From Acidobacteriota bacterium (GTDB lineage Bacteria > Acidobacteriota > Terriglobia > Acidiferrales > UBA7541), in the NCBI GenBank assembly GCA_003224235.1, contig QHYU01000085.1, positions 1 to 33,185 of the forward strand: a DNA stretch of 33,185 bases, in the 5' to 3' direction. The position numbers were made by a program, and so were the translations under genes. Under the pieces are notes generated by a model. The model searched no databases. It was not told the origin of the DNA and was given only the letters and a program-made list of their open reading frames with translations. Positions 24,111-32,609 of this stretch are shown here, in pieces (position 1 is the first letter of the stretch; each line of letters starts with the position of its first letter).

Positions 24111-26147
24111 ATGGAAAAAAAAGCAAACCTGCAACTCCTTAATTTTGGCGGCTTTATTCAGAGTGTTTGGTTGCCCGCCAAACGCGCGCTGGATTATGCA
24201 AATACGCGGTATGCCGAAGCACAGGAGAACTTGTCTCTCGGAGAGCCACGACCACCGGTGGGCATCGACTCTTGGGAAAGATTCGGATTTTACGGTCAAA
24301 GTGCCGTGTGGGAGGCCTATTTTTGGCTTCATTTCGGCATTGATCTAGGTTACTTCCCGAGGCGAGAAGCTGAGGATTTGCTGAGGCAGGGTTTTCCTGT
24401 TTCTCCCGAGTTCATAAGGCCATTCAGGCCGCTTTATCCCGTGTTGTTGAAAACTCTGATGACCGATGTACTCCGCGGCAACGAGTTTTTCCCCAGTGCA
24501 GGCTACGAGGGATTCAGAGACGCGGCCGCCATCCACATTCCATTCCAAGCGGCTCTTATGATGGAAGCCAGCTATGCCCGCAGCCCGGTGACCCAGAGCT
24601 TTACAATGGCCATGACTTTCATCTCCGAGCCATCGTGGGAAAAGTTGATAGGACGGGAAGAGTGGATGAAAGATGATCTCTCCACGGAGCGATTCGATCG
24701 TGCCCTCACTGGCGAACTGACGGAAGCTGCCGAACCCAACAAAGAGAACCTACTCGCTGGCTTCTTCCGAGCTATAGAACACATGGCCAATTTCCGGGCA
24801 TTGTTTGACACTCTTCGTACAACCCAGAAGCTCGAATATGCTGACGTGAAGCTGCTAGAGCGGCGTGTAAAGGAGATCTGCCTTTGGCGGTTGAATTTCG
24901 CGGCGGGCACAGCAAAGAAGCGTTTTTTCGATCTCCTGGACAGTGCTGCTTTGGCAATATCCTTAGAAAGGGACCGTCAGCAACTCGTCTCTAGTTCGAA
25001 GCCTAACGTTCCTGCATTCGGACAAGCTGTCGATAAAATAATAAACGAGTGGACTTCTGGAGTCATAATGGGGCCAGTAAACCACTGGCAAGAAACTCGC
25101 AACGAATCGCCAGTGTTCACAAGGACTTGTGCGCTAACTGCCGCAGCCAGCGAAGGGATGAAAATCGGATTGCTATGCGGACGGGAGTACAGTTTTCCCT
25201 CGGCGTTCATCGGCCGGGTCAACGATCTCGGCAGAGCGGAAGGCATCACCGCTGAATTCGTGAGTCTCGGCGGGACGCTCATCAGCGAACCAGCGCGCTA
25301 CCGGGTCATTGTCGACCGCATCTCGCATGAGGTGGCCTACTATCGCGGCTATCTGAAGCACGCCGTGCTGCAGGGCACCTACGTCATCAACAATCCGTTT
25401 CGGTGGTCTGCCGACGATAAATTCTTCAACACTTCGTTGGCGCAGAAGCTCGGCGTGGCCGTCCCGAAGACGGTGCTGTTGCCACAGAAGTCCTACCCGC
25501 AGGACGTGGACATCACTTCCGAGTCCCTGCGCAATCTGGAATACCCGATTGAGTGGGACGCGTTGCTGGACTATGTCGGGCGTCCCGCCATCCTGAAGCC
25601 GTTCCTCGGGGGTGGCTGGAAGCACGTGTATAAGGTCCACAACAAGGAAGAGCTGCTCGCGGCCTACGACGGCACCGGACCGTACTGCATGGTGCTGCAG
25701 GAGTTCATCGACTTCCAGCAGTACGTCCGCTGCTTCAGCTTCGGCAAGTCCGACATCATGCCCGTACCATACGAGCCGCGCGAGCGCCGGTATTTGGTTG
25801 AGCATGAATACCTGACGCCGGAACTGGGCGCGCGCGTCGTTCGCGACGCCCAGACCCTCAACCAGGCGCTCGGCTATGAAATGAACACCGTCGAGTTCGC
25901 CATCCGGGATGGCATTCCCTATGCCATCGATTTTCTGAACCCTGCGCCCGACTTCGAGCTCGATCGCATCACCCCTTTCTATTTCGAGCGCGTCGTGGAT
26001 CGCATGGCGCGACTCGTGATCGACCGCGCCCTGCGTGGCACTGCGGTCGATCCCTGGCCACGTTGGGAAGAGATGCTGGGCCTGGGTAAGGCGACCGATT
26101 TCGTCGACGCGCCGCGCGTTAGGGCTGCGGGAGCCGGAGCCGCATGA
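24111..26147 (+). CDS. Chimeric protein: unrecognised N-terminal region fused to an ATP-grasp ligase
   Basis: 678 residues. Residues 1-349 are mostly helical, with no signal peptide, and match no family I know; segments include DSWERFGFYGQSAVWEAYFW and FFPSAGYEGFRDAAAIHIPF. Their DNA is visibly lower in GC (one line, 24121-24180, counts 28 of 60), has no ribosome site, and starts with ATG followed by a run of eight A. From M350 (ATG 25158) the protein is an ATP-grasp enzyme, a fold that joins carboxylates to amines with ATP. Evidence is the lysine in GRPAILKPFLGGGWKHV, MVLQEFIDFQQYVRCF, MNTVEFAIRDGIPYAIDFLN (metal-binding E, D and N). The first 192 codons of that part are a near-identical copy of the gene at 32610. 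Translation from the internal ATG would give a 329-residue stand-alone ligase. Fusion, recombination or misassembly are all possible. Confidence 0.75.
   Translation: MEKKANLQLLNFGGFIQSVWLPAKRALDYANTRYAEAQENLSLGEPRPPVGIDSWERFGFYGQSAVWEAYFWLHFGIDLGYFPRREAEDLLRQGFPVSPEFIRPFRPLYPVLLKTLMTDVLRGNEFFPSAGYEGFRDAAAIHIPFQAALMMEASYARSPVTQSFTMAMTFISEPSWEKLIGREEWMKDDLSTERFDRALTGELTEAAEPNKENLLAGFFRAIEHMANFRALFDTLRTTQKLEYADVKLLERRVKEICLWRLNFAAGTAKKRFFDLLDSAALAISLERDRQQLVSSSKPNVPAFGQAVDKIINEWTSGVIMGPVNHWQETRNESPVFTRTCALTAAASEGMKIGLLCGREYSFPSAFIGRVNDLGRAEGITAEFVSLGGTLISEPARYRVIVDRISHEVAYYRGYLKHAVLQGTYVINNPFRWSADDKFFNTSLAQKLGVAVPKTVLLPQKSYPQDVDITSESLRNLEYPIEWDALLDYVGRPAILKPFLGGGWKHVYKVHNKEELLAAYDGTGPYCMVLQEFIDFQQYVRCFSFGKSDIMPVPYEPRERRYLVEHEYLTPELGARVVRDAQTLNQALGYEMNTVEFAIRDGIPYAIDFLNPAPDFELDRITPFYFERVVDRMARLVIDRALRGTAVDPWPRWEEMLGLGKATDFVDAPRVRAAGAGAA
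25158..25733 (+). repeat. Long direct duplication of the ATP-grasp gene, copy 1 (copy 2 at 32610-33185)
   Basis: The two 576-base segments align without gaps, with about 23 differences by hand count. About ten of these fall in the first 66 bases and the rest are spread thinly over the following 510. Similarity begins at the start codon; upstream sequences are unrelated. Copy 2 is cut by the window edge, so the full extent is unknown. Confidence 0.95.
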
Positions 26148-26217
26148 GCGCGCTTCCGCCTCACGCTCGGTGCGCGTCAGAGCACACGGATTTGCGGGCT
26201 AAGGTCTAGACCCTTAT

Positions 26218-27012
26218 TCATACGATCGACCGGACCACACCGCCTTCGACACGCAGCGCTGCTCCATTTGTCGCCGAGGCCAGCGGGCTGGACACGTACA
26301 CAACCAAGTGCGCCACTTCCAGGGGAGTCGCAAACCGCTTCAACAACGAGGACGGGCGGACAGAGCGAAAGAACTCTTTTTCCAAGGTGGCGGTGTCGCT
26401 CCCCTGAGCCTTGGCCATTTCTTGCAGGAACGCCTCTACACCCTCGCTGCGGGTCGGCCCGGCAAGCACGGAATTGACAGTGACGCTGGTTCCTCCGGTC
26501 ATCTCGGCCAGGCCGCGGGCCAACGAGATCTGGGCTGTCTTGGTGACGCCGTAGTGGATCATTTCTACGGGAATATTCAGAGCGGATTCACTGGAGATGA
26601 ACACAATTCGGCCCCAATTCCTCTTCAGCATTCCCGGCAGGTAGAATCGGCTCAATCGGACGCCGCTCAAAACGTTGACCTCGAAGAACCGCAGCCAGTC
26701 ATCGTCAGGGATGTCGGTAAATGGCTTGGGCTCAAAAATGCCCAGATTGTTCACCAGTATTTCGACCTGCGGCACGGAGCGTGTGAGCAGGTCTGCGCCT
26801 TTGCTGGCGCCTAAGTCTGCAGCTACCCCCCTCACACGCGCATCTTTTTGCTCTCGTCGAATACGCTCGACGGCCTCGTCCACCCGGTTCTGAGAACGGC
26901 CGTTCACCACGACAGCAGCCCCTTCTTGGGCGAAGAGGGAGGCTATTGCGAAGCCGATTCCGGCAGTTGAGCCGGTCACAAGAGCAGTTTTGTTGGTCAG
27001 TTGCAGGTCCAT
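26218..27012 (-). CDS. Short-chain dehydrogenase/reductase (SDR)
   Basis: 264 residues from ATG 27012, with AAGGTGA upstream. It is a classical SDR oxidoreductase using NAD(P)H. The cofactor motif is TGSTAGIG at 13-20; NNLG at 88-91 is the fold motif (NNAG in most relatives); the catalytic set is S140 or S141 with Y154 and K158 in HYGVTKT. The end GAALRVEGGVVRSIV is canonical. The substrate cannot be told from sequence; the naming as 3-oxoacyl-ACP reductase that such proteins often receive would be a guess. It lies in the segment between gpmI and eno, converging on the chimeric ATP-grasp gene with a 70-bp gap. Confidence 0.92.
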   Translation of the reverse strand: MDLQLTNKTALVTGSTAGIGFAIASLFAQEGAAVVVNGRSQNRVDEAVERIRREQKDARVRGVAADLGASKGADLLTRSVPQVEILVNNLGIFEPKPFTDIPDDDWLRFFEVNVLSGVRLSRFYLPGMLKRNWGRIVFISSESALNIPVEMIHYGVTKTAQISLARGLAEMTGGTSVTVNSVLAGPTRSEGVEAFLQEMAKAQGSDTATLEKEFFRSVRPSSLLKRFATPLEVAHLVVYVSSPLASATNGAALRVEGGVVRSIV

Positions 27013-27244
27013 GTTCCGGTCACCTTATTAGAATTCGCACGTGTCATCCACTGTCCAGAAGTCTGAAAGATAAGCACTGCCCGGCTTACGTACACTAAAG
27101 TCGTGTGCCCTTTCTTTCCAAGGTGTCGTCTTCCAAGGGAAGTGAGAGCACGTAATCTTCATTCCATTAGCAGCGGGTTTCCGCATGTCCTAAGCCTCTT
27201 CTCCCAACCTTTGGCCGACATTCTATACTCAGGTGGAAACCATC

Positions 27245-27327
27245 CGTTTCACCGCGAGGGCGCGGCGGGCGGGGAAGCGGGCGGCGGCGCCCAACTCCTC
27301 CTCGATGCGGACCAAGTGGTCGCACTT
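27245..27327 (-). pseudogene. Remnant of an enolase gene 3' end
   Basis: These 83 bases align without gaps to the real eno end (27432-27514) with about 15 differences. On the minus strand they read [20 protein letters not shown] then RRALAVKR, against [20 protein letters not shown] then RIAVAVKR. The reading frame is kept, so the copy is from a diverged enolase gene rather than random drift. The rest of the gene is absent. The remainder of 27013-27427 contains the inverted repeat described next and nothing else I recognise. Confidence 0.85.
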
Positions 27328-27349
27328 AACCCCGATTCCGATTTTGAGA

Positions 27350-27419
27350 GGCACTGTTTTGTCCTAATCAGTTAGATTTGCATGGTTTGGCGAAAACTGA
27401 GGAGGAACAAAACAGTGCC
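27350..27419. repeat. 70-bp element with 13-bp terminal inverted repeats
   Basis: GGCACTGTTTTGT (27350-27362) and ACAAAACAGTGCC (27407-27419) are perfect inverted repeats around 44 bp of AT-richer DNA. The ends resemble insertion-sequence termini (GGCACTG start). There is no room for a gene and no clear target-site duplication. It ends nine bases from the eno stop, so it could also fold as the eno transcript's 3' hairpin. Confidence 0.7.
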
Positions 27420-27427
27420 GCGAGAAA

Positions 27428-28849
<1,422 letters not shown>

Positions 28850-30082
28850 TTATTCCGGCTCTTCCAGCATGGACTCTTCGCGGACGACGATGGTGACGCC
28901 GGAATCGGTGACCGTATAGCGCTTGCGGTCGGCTTCGAGGTCGAAGCCGACCTCCGTGCGTTCGGGCAGGATGACGTGCCGGTCGATAATAGCGTTGCGG
29001 ATACGCGAGTACCGCCCGATGTTGACGTGGTTGAAGATAATCGTGTTTTCGACGTCGCAGTAGCTGTTCACCCGCACGTCGTAGCACAGCACTGATCGCT
29101 TCACGCGCCCGCCAGAGACGATCGAGCCGCCAGCCACGATGGAATCGAGCGCGGAGCCCTTGCGCTTTGGGTCGGCGAAGACGAACTTCGCCGGGGGATA
29201 TTGCTGCTGCCAAGTGCGCAGGGGCCACTGTTTGTCGTAGAGGTTGAAGACCGGCGAGACAGAGACCAAGTCCATGTTGGCCTCGTAGTAGGCATCGATG
29301 GTCCCCACGTCGCGCCAGTAGGGCGGCCCGGTCTTGTTTTCGTCCACGAAGTTATACGCGTAGACGCGATACTTGGAGATGATCTTCGGCAGGATGTCGC
29401 GGCCGAAGTCGTGCGAGGAGTGGGGATCTTCGGCGTCGGCGATCAGGATGGGAATCAGCAACTGGGTGTTGAAGATGTAGATCCCCATGGAGGCGTTCAC
29501 CTTGGTGGGATTCGAGTGCGAGCGCGAGGGCTCGGCCGGTTTCTCTTCAAAGCCGATGATGCGCCAATGCTCGTCGGTTTCGATGACCCCGAAGCGCTGC
29601 GCTGCTTCTTCGGGTTCGACTTCGAGGGTGGCCACCGTCACGTCGGCCCCGGCGTCGGCGTGCTGTTGCAACATCTTCTGGTAGTTCATCTTATAGATGT
29701 GGTCGCCGGATAGCACGATGGTGTAGTTGGACCTCTCGCTGCCAATGGAGTAAATATTCTGGTAAACGGCGTCGGCCGTGCCCAGGTACCAATTAGTGGA
29801 AACACGCATCTGCGGTGGGAGCACTTCGATGAAGTCGCCCAGGCCCATAATCGGCGACCACCCGCGGCGCACGTGGCGGTTCAAGCTCAGCGCTTTGTAC
29901 TGCGTGAGCACAAACACGCGCCGCAGGTCGCTATTGATGCAATTTGAGAGGGTTATATCAATGATCCGGTATACCCCGCCGAACGGCACCGCCGGTTTGG
30001 CGCGGTCGCGCGTGAGCGGCCACAGCCGTTCGCCCTGGCCGCCGGCCAGCAGTACTCCAATGGCCTCCCGCATCAGAGACAT
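28850..30082 (-). CDS. glgC: Glucose-1-phosphate adenylyltransferase
   Basis: 410 residues, the usual length. It makes ADP-glucose from glucose-1-phosphate and ATP, the committed step of bacterial glycogen synthesis. The N-terminal nucleotidyltransferase motif is VLLAGGQGERLWPLTRDRAK followed by PAVPFGGVYRIIDITLSN; LSGDHIYKMNYQKML holds the metal aspartate; FEEKPAEP and VNASMGIYIF are substrate-site segments. The last 120 residues form the left-handed beta-helix with hexapeptide repeats (SIVSGGRVKRSVLCYDVRVN, TIIFNHVNIGRYSRIRNAII). GAGGA lies ten bases before ATG 30082. No other glg gene is in the window. The promoter must lie in the 370-bp gap shared with the divergent rpsU. Confidence 0.97.
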   Translation of the reverse strand: MSLMREAIGVLLAGGQGERLWPLTRDRAKPAVPFGGVYRIIDITLSNCINSDLRRVFVLTQYKALSLNRHVRRGWSPIMGLGDFIEVLPPQMRVSTNWYLGTADAVYQNIYSIGSERSNYTIVLSGDHIYKMNYQKMLQQHADAGADVTVATLEVEPEEAAQRFGVIETDEHWRIIGFEEKPAEPSRSHSNPTKVNASMGIYIFNTQLLIPILIADAEDPHSSHDFGRDILPKIISKYRVYAYNFVDENKTGPPYWRDVGTIDAYYEANMDLVSVSPVFNLYDKQWPLRTWQQQYPPAKFVFADPKRKGSALDSIVAGGSIVSGGRVKRSVLCYDVRVNSYCDVENTIIFNHVNIGRYSRIRNAIIDRHVILPERTEVGFDLEADRKRYTVTDSGVTIVVREESMLEEPE

Positions 30083-30333
30083 CGTCGGTCATTCCTCGGG
30101 TCCGGTCGTCGCGGTGCATCCGCGCCTCTGCGGCTCAGGCTCTTTGCGCTCCAAAGGGTCGCCCGGACGTTTTCAGCCCCGCAGCATTCTACCAGCAAGT
30201 TCCGGCGGACCGTATACCCGACTCGGTGGCCCGGAAAGAACCACGGCTCGCTGAGCGATCCTGGGCCGCCTTGGCCAGCCCGGGGCGACCCCTGGCCGGA
30301 GGCCGCGAACTCTTGTCTTCTGAAAAACAGTGC
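30083..30333. other. Non-coding gap between divergent glgC and rpsU
   Basis: I see no gene here. An imperfect hairpin (GGCCAGCCCGGGG/CCCCTGGCC) lies near 30274-30299. The rpsU promoter candidate follows at 30334; a glgC promoter is not obvious. Confidence 0.5.
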
Positions 30334-30362
30334 TTGACTTCGGATTGCCGCTTGGTTAGAAG
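30334..30362 (+). promoter_or_regulatory. Candidate sigma-70-type promoter of rpsU
   Basis: TTGACT (30334-30339) and TAGAAG (30357-30362) are separated by 17 bases, close to the housekeeping consensus. Transcription would start near 30369, leaving a leader of about 85 bases before rpsU. Confidence 0.5.
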
Positions 30363-30452
30363 AGGCGCATAATAGCCCATTTGGGGCCACCCTCTTTAAC
30401 ATGGACAAGAGTGGTATCAACAGTGGGCCAAAGGAACGGGGGTGAAATCTGA

Positions 30453-30650
30453 GTGGCGGAAATCATTATCCAGGAGAACGAATCACTGGAAAACGCCCTG
30501 CGCCGGTTTAAGCGCAAGGTGCAGCAGGAAGATATCATTAAGGAGATCAAAAAACACAGCTTCTATATGAAGCCCGGAGAAAAGCGCCGGGCTAAGGAAG
30601 CGCTTTCGCGGAAGCGGCTGCGCAAAAAGCAGCGACGTGAGCAAGATTAG
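30453..30650 (+). CDS. rpsU: Small-subunit ribosomal protein bS21
   Basis: 65 residues from GTG 30453, with a G-rich ribosome site (GGGGGTGA) upstream. The protein has the bS21 pattern: IIIQENESLENALRRFKRKV, then IIKEIKKHSFYMKPGEKRR, and a lysine- and arginine-rich tail (SRKRLRKKQRREQD). bS21 sits near the anti-Shine-Dalgarno end of 16S rRNA and helps start translation. The gene is monocistronic or leads the zinc-ribbon gene 147 bp downstream. AAAACCC-TT-GGGTTTT (30657-30672), directly after the stop, is a weak terminator candidate. Confidence 0.97.
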   Translation: MAEIIIQENESLENALRRFKRKVQQEDIIKEIKKHSFYMKPGEKRRAKEALSRKRLRKKQRREQD

Positions 30651-30762
30651 GCGGCCAAAACCCTTGGGTTTTCCAATGCAGCTTCGGACCAGTCGGCCAG
30701 TGGGACCCGCAGACCTCCTCAGCGTTTCCCAGCACAGTCTGACTCGGGCTAGCAGGCTGCCC

Positions 30763-30783
30763 GCCCCGCTCCCAGCGCGGGGC
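30763..30783 (+). terminator. GC hairpin just ahead of the zinc-ribbon gene
   Basis: GCCCCGC (30763-30769) pairs with GCGGGGC (30777-30783) around a 7-base loop. It ends two bases before the GGGAG ribosome site (30786-30790) of the gene at 30797. It could end rpsU transcription or mask the ribosome site. Confidence 0.4.
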
Positions 30784-30796
30784 AAGGGAGCAGCAA

Positions 30797-31096
30797 ATGG
30801 AATACCACGATAAGGTTCTGAAGTGCTCGGAATGCGGTGCCGAGTTTGTTTTCACCGCCGGCGAGCAGATGTTTTTCGCCGATAAGGGCTTCAAGAACGA
30901 GCCCAAGCGGTGCAAGGCCTGCAAAGCCAAGCGCTCCGAGAACTCGGGCTCCGGGACCTACCAACGCGCCGAAACCAAGACGACCTGCTCGCAGTGCGGG
31001 AAGGAAACCACGGTTCCCTTCAAGCCCACGCAGGGCCGTCCGGTGTACTGCCGCGAGTGCTTCCAGCAGCGGCGGACTTTGGGTTCCCCAGCGTAG
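30797..31096 (+). CDS. Double zinc-ribbon protein (CxxC-x20-CxxC type)
   Basis: 99 residues from ATG 30797, with GGGAG upstream. Two zinc-ribbon modules are plain: C10, C13, C39, C42 (LKCSECGAEF ... KRCKACKAKR) and C64, C67, C85, C88 (TTCSQCGKE ... VYCRECFQQ). The first resembles the short zinc-ribbon found in many bacterial proteins of unknown role (EFVFTAGEQMFFADKGF core); the second is the CxxC..CxxC repeat seen at the end of such proteins. It may bind nucleic acid or other macromolecules; the family has no settled function as far as I know. It lies behind rpsU on the same strand. Confidence 0.88.
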   Translation: MEYHDKVLKCSECGAEFVFTAGEQMFFADKGFKNEPKRCKACKAKRSENSGSGTYQRAETKTTCSQCGKETTVPFKPTQGRPVYCRECFQQRRTLGSPA

Positions 31097-31405
31097 AGCG
31101 GACTCGCGATCCCACCGAAGGGTTCGTGGAAGCCAGGGCTCGGTGGTTCGCCCTCCCGCAGACAAGCTGCGCTCCACCGGTGCAAGCAGCCCGGCTCAGG
31201 CTGAAGGGCCGCCCCTCGTCAAACCTCCGTCGTATCCCTGTAAGATCGACCCGGGGCCGCGGTCCCCTCGCTCGGGGTGCCCGCATTCCGCAGGTCAGGG
31301 CGCCCAAGCCCGCGAAACTTCTTCGGATGTATTTCTGCCCCTATCGGAGTATGATAGCGCCGGTCCGGCCTCCTCAACTCGGGTTCCCCAGGGGCGTGCG
31401 CCTGA
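31097..31405. other. Gene-free stretch upstream of the amidoligase pair
   Basis: I find no gene in these 309 bp. TATGAT at 31350-31355, 51 bp before the next start codon, is a reasonable -10 box for the gene at 31406, but no -35 element at proper distance is seen. GC-rich short inverted repeats are present without clear function. Confidence 0.4.
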
Positions 31406-32539
31406 ATGGGTCACTGCTTTACCATCGGCGTTGAAGAAGAGTTTCAAATTGTTGATCCTTCAACTCTGGAACTCCGTTCGCACGTCAGCAAACTGATTGC
31501 CGCCACCTCGCCGGACATGGGCGAACAGATCAAGCCAGAGCTTCACCAGTCGATCGTCGAGATGGGCACGCGGATCTGCCGAGACGTTCCGGAGCTGCGC
31601 GAGGAGCTGTACCGCACCCGCGGCGCGTTGGTGTCAGCGGCAGAGCGGGTGGGATTGCAAGTGGCCGCGGCCGGTACGCACCCCTTTTCCAATTGGATTG
31701 AGCAGGTGATTTCTCCAGGCGAGCGCTACGAGAACATCGTGGAGGAGCTGCAGCAGCTCGCGCGTTCCCTGCTGATCTTTGGCATGCACGTGCACGTCGC
31801 CATGCCGGACTGCAACACGATGATCGACCTGATGAATACCGTGCGTTATTTCCTCCCGCACCTGCTGGCGCTCTCCACCAGTTCTCCCTTCTGGATGGGT
31901 CGCGACACCGGCCTGAAGTCCTACCGCACAACGATCTTTCGGCGGTTTCCCCGCACCGGTGTACCCGACCACTTCGGCTCCTGGAGCGAGTACGACAACC
32001 ATGTGAAGCTGCTCGTGGATCTTCATTGCATCGACAACGGAAAGAAAATCTGGTGGGATGTTCGTCCTCACCCCACCTTCGGAACCCTGGAGTTCCGCGT
32101 CTGTGACATTCCCACGCGAATTGAGGAAACGATCGCCATCGCCGCGTTGATCCAGGCGATCATCGTCAAGCTGCATCACCTCTACACCCAGAACATGGGT
32201 TTCCGCCTCTACCGCCGGGCGCTAATTGAGGAGAACAAGTGGCGCGCGGCCCGCTGGGGCATCGATGGCAAGCTGATCGACTTCGGCAAACGCATCGAAG
32301 TGCCTATGCGCGACTTGGCTGTCGAGTTGCTTGAGTTTGTAGACGACGTGGTGGACGAACTCGGCAGCCGTTCGGCAGTGAACTATGTCCACACGATCCT
32401 GCGCGAGGGCACCAGCGCCGAACGGCAGTTGCGCGTATACAAAGAAACCGGCGACCTCAAGGCCGTAGTCCGGCAAGTGGTGGCCGAAACGCGCGCCGGA
32501 ATCACTGTTGGCGCGGCCTGCGCGGCCGGCGCGCCTTGA
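31406..32539 (+). CDS. Carboxylate-amine ligase of the GCS2 / YbdK family
   Basis: 377 residues from ATG 31406. The fold is that of glutamate-cysteine ligase type 2, which joins a carboxylate to an amine with ATP. GVEEEFQIVDP at 8-18 has the metal-binding glutamates; GMHVHVAMPD at 126-135 has the histidine pair; RPHPTFGTLEFRVCDIPTRI is the second metal and substrate segment. YbdK from E. coli has weak glutamate-cysteine ligase activity, but the natural substrates of most relatives are unknown. The ATP-grasp ligase gene follows 70 bp downstream, so two different ligases are probably made together. Such pairs of GCS2-like and ATP-grasp enzymes have been described in comparative work on amidoligases and proposed to build small peptides or modify metabolites. 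The ribosome site is weak. Confidence 0.93.
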   Translation: MGHCFTIGVEEEFQIVDPSTLELRSHVSKLIAATSPDMGEQIKPELHQSIVEMGTRICRDVPELREELYRTRGALVSAAERVGLQVAAAGTHPFSNWIEQVISPGERYENIVEELQQLARSLLIFGMHVHVAMPDCNTMIDLMNTVRYFLPHLLALSTSSPFWMGRDTGLKSYRTTIFRRFPRTGVPDHFGSWSEYDNHVKLLVDLHCIDNGKKIWWDVRPHPTFGTLEFRVCDIPTRIEETIAIAALIQAIIVKLHHLYTQNMGFRLYRRALIEENKWRAARWGIDGKLIDFGKRIEVPMRDLAVELLEFVDDVVDELGSRSAVNYVHTILREGTSAERQLRVYKETGDLKAVVRQVVAETRAGITVGAACAAGAP

Positions 32540-32609
32540 GCGGGACGATTCTGAAGGCAGTTGGGCCCCAGAAACAAGAACAAAAATCTAAACTGAGGAG
32601 CGAGTGCCT

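Noticed and set aside
24111-25157. N-terminal region of the chimeric gene as a lost GCS2-type ligase matching the partner at 31406
   Set aside because: None of the GCS2 motifs (GVEEEF, HVH, FRVCDIPT) is present.
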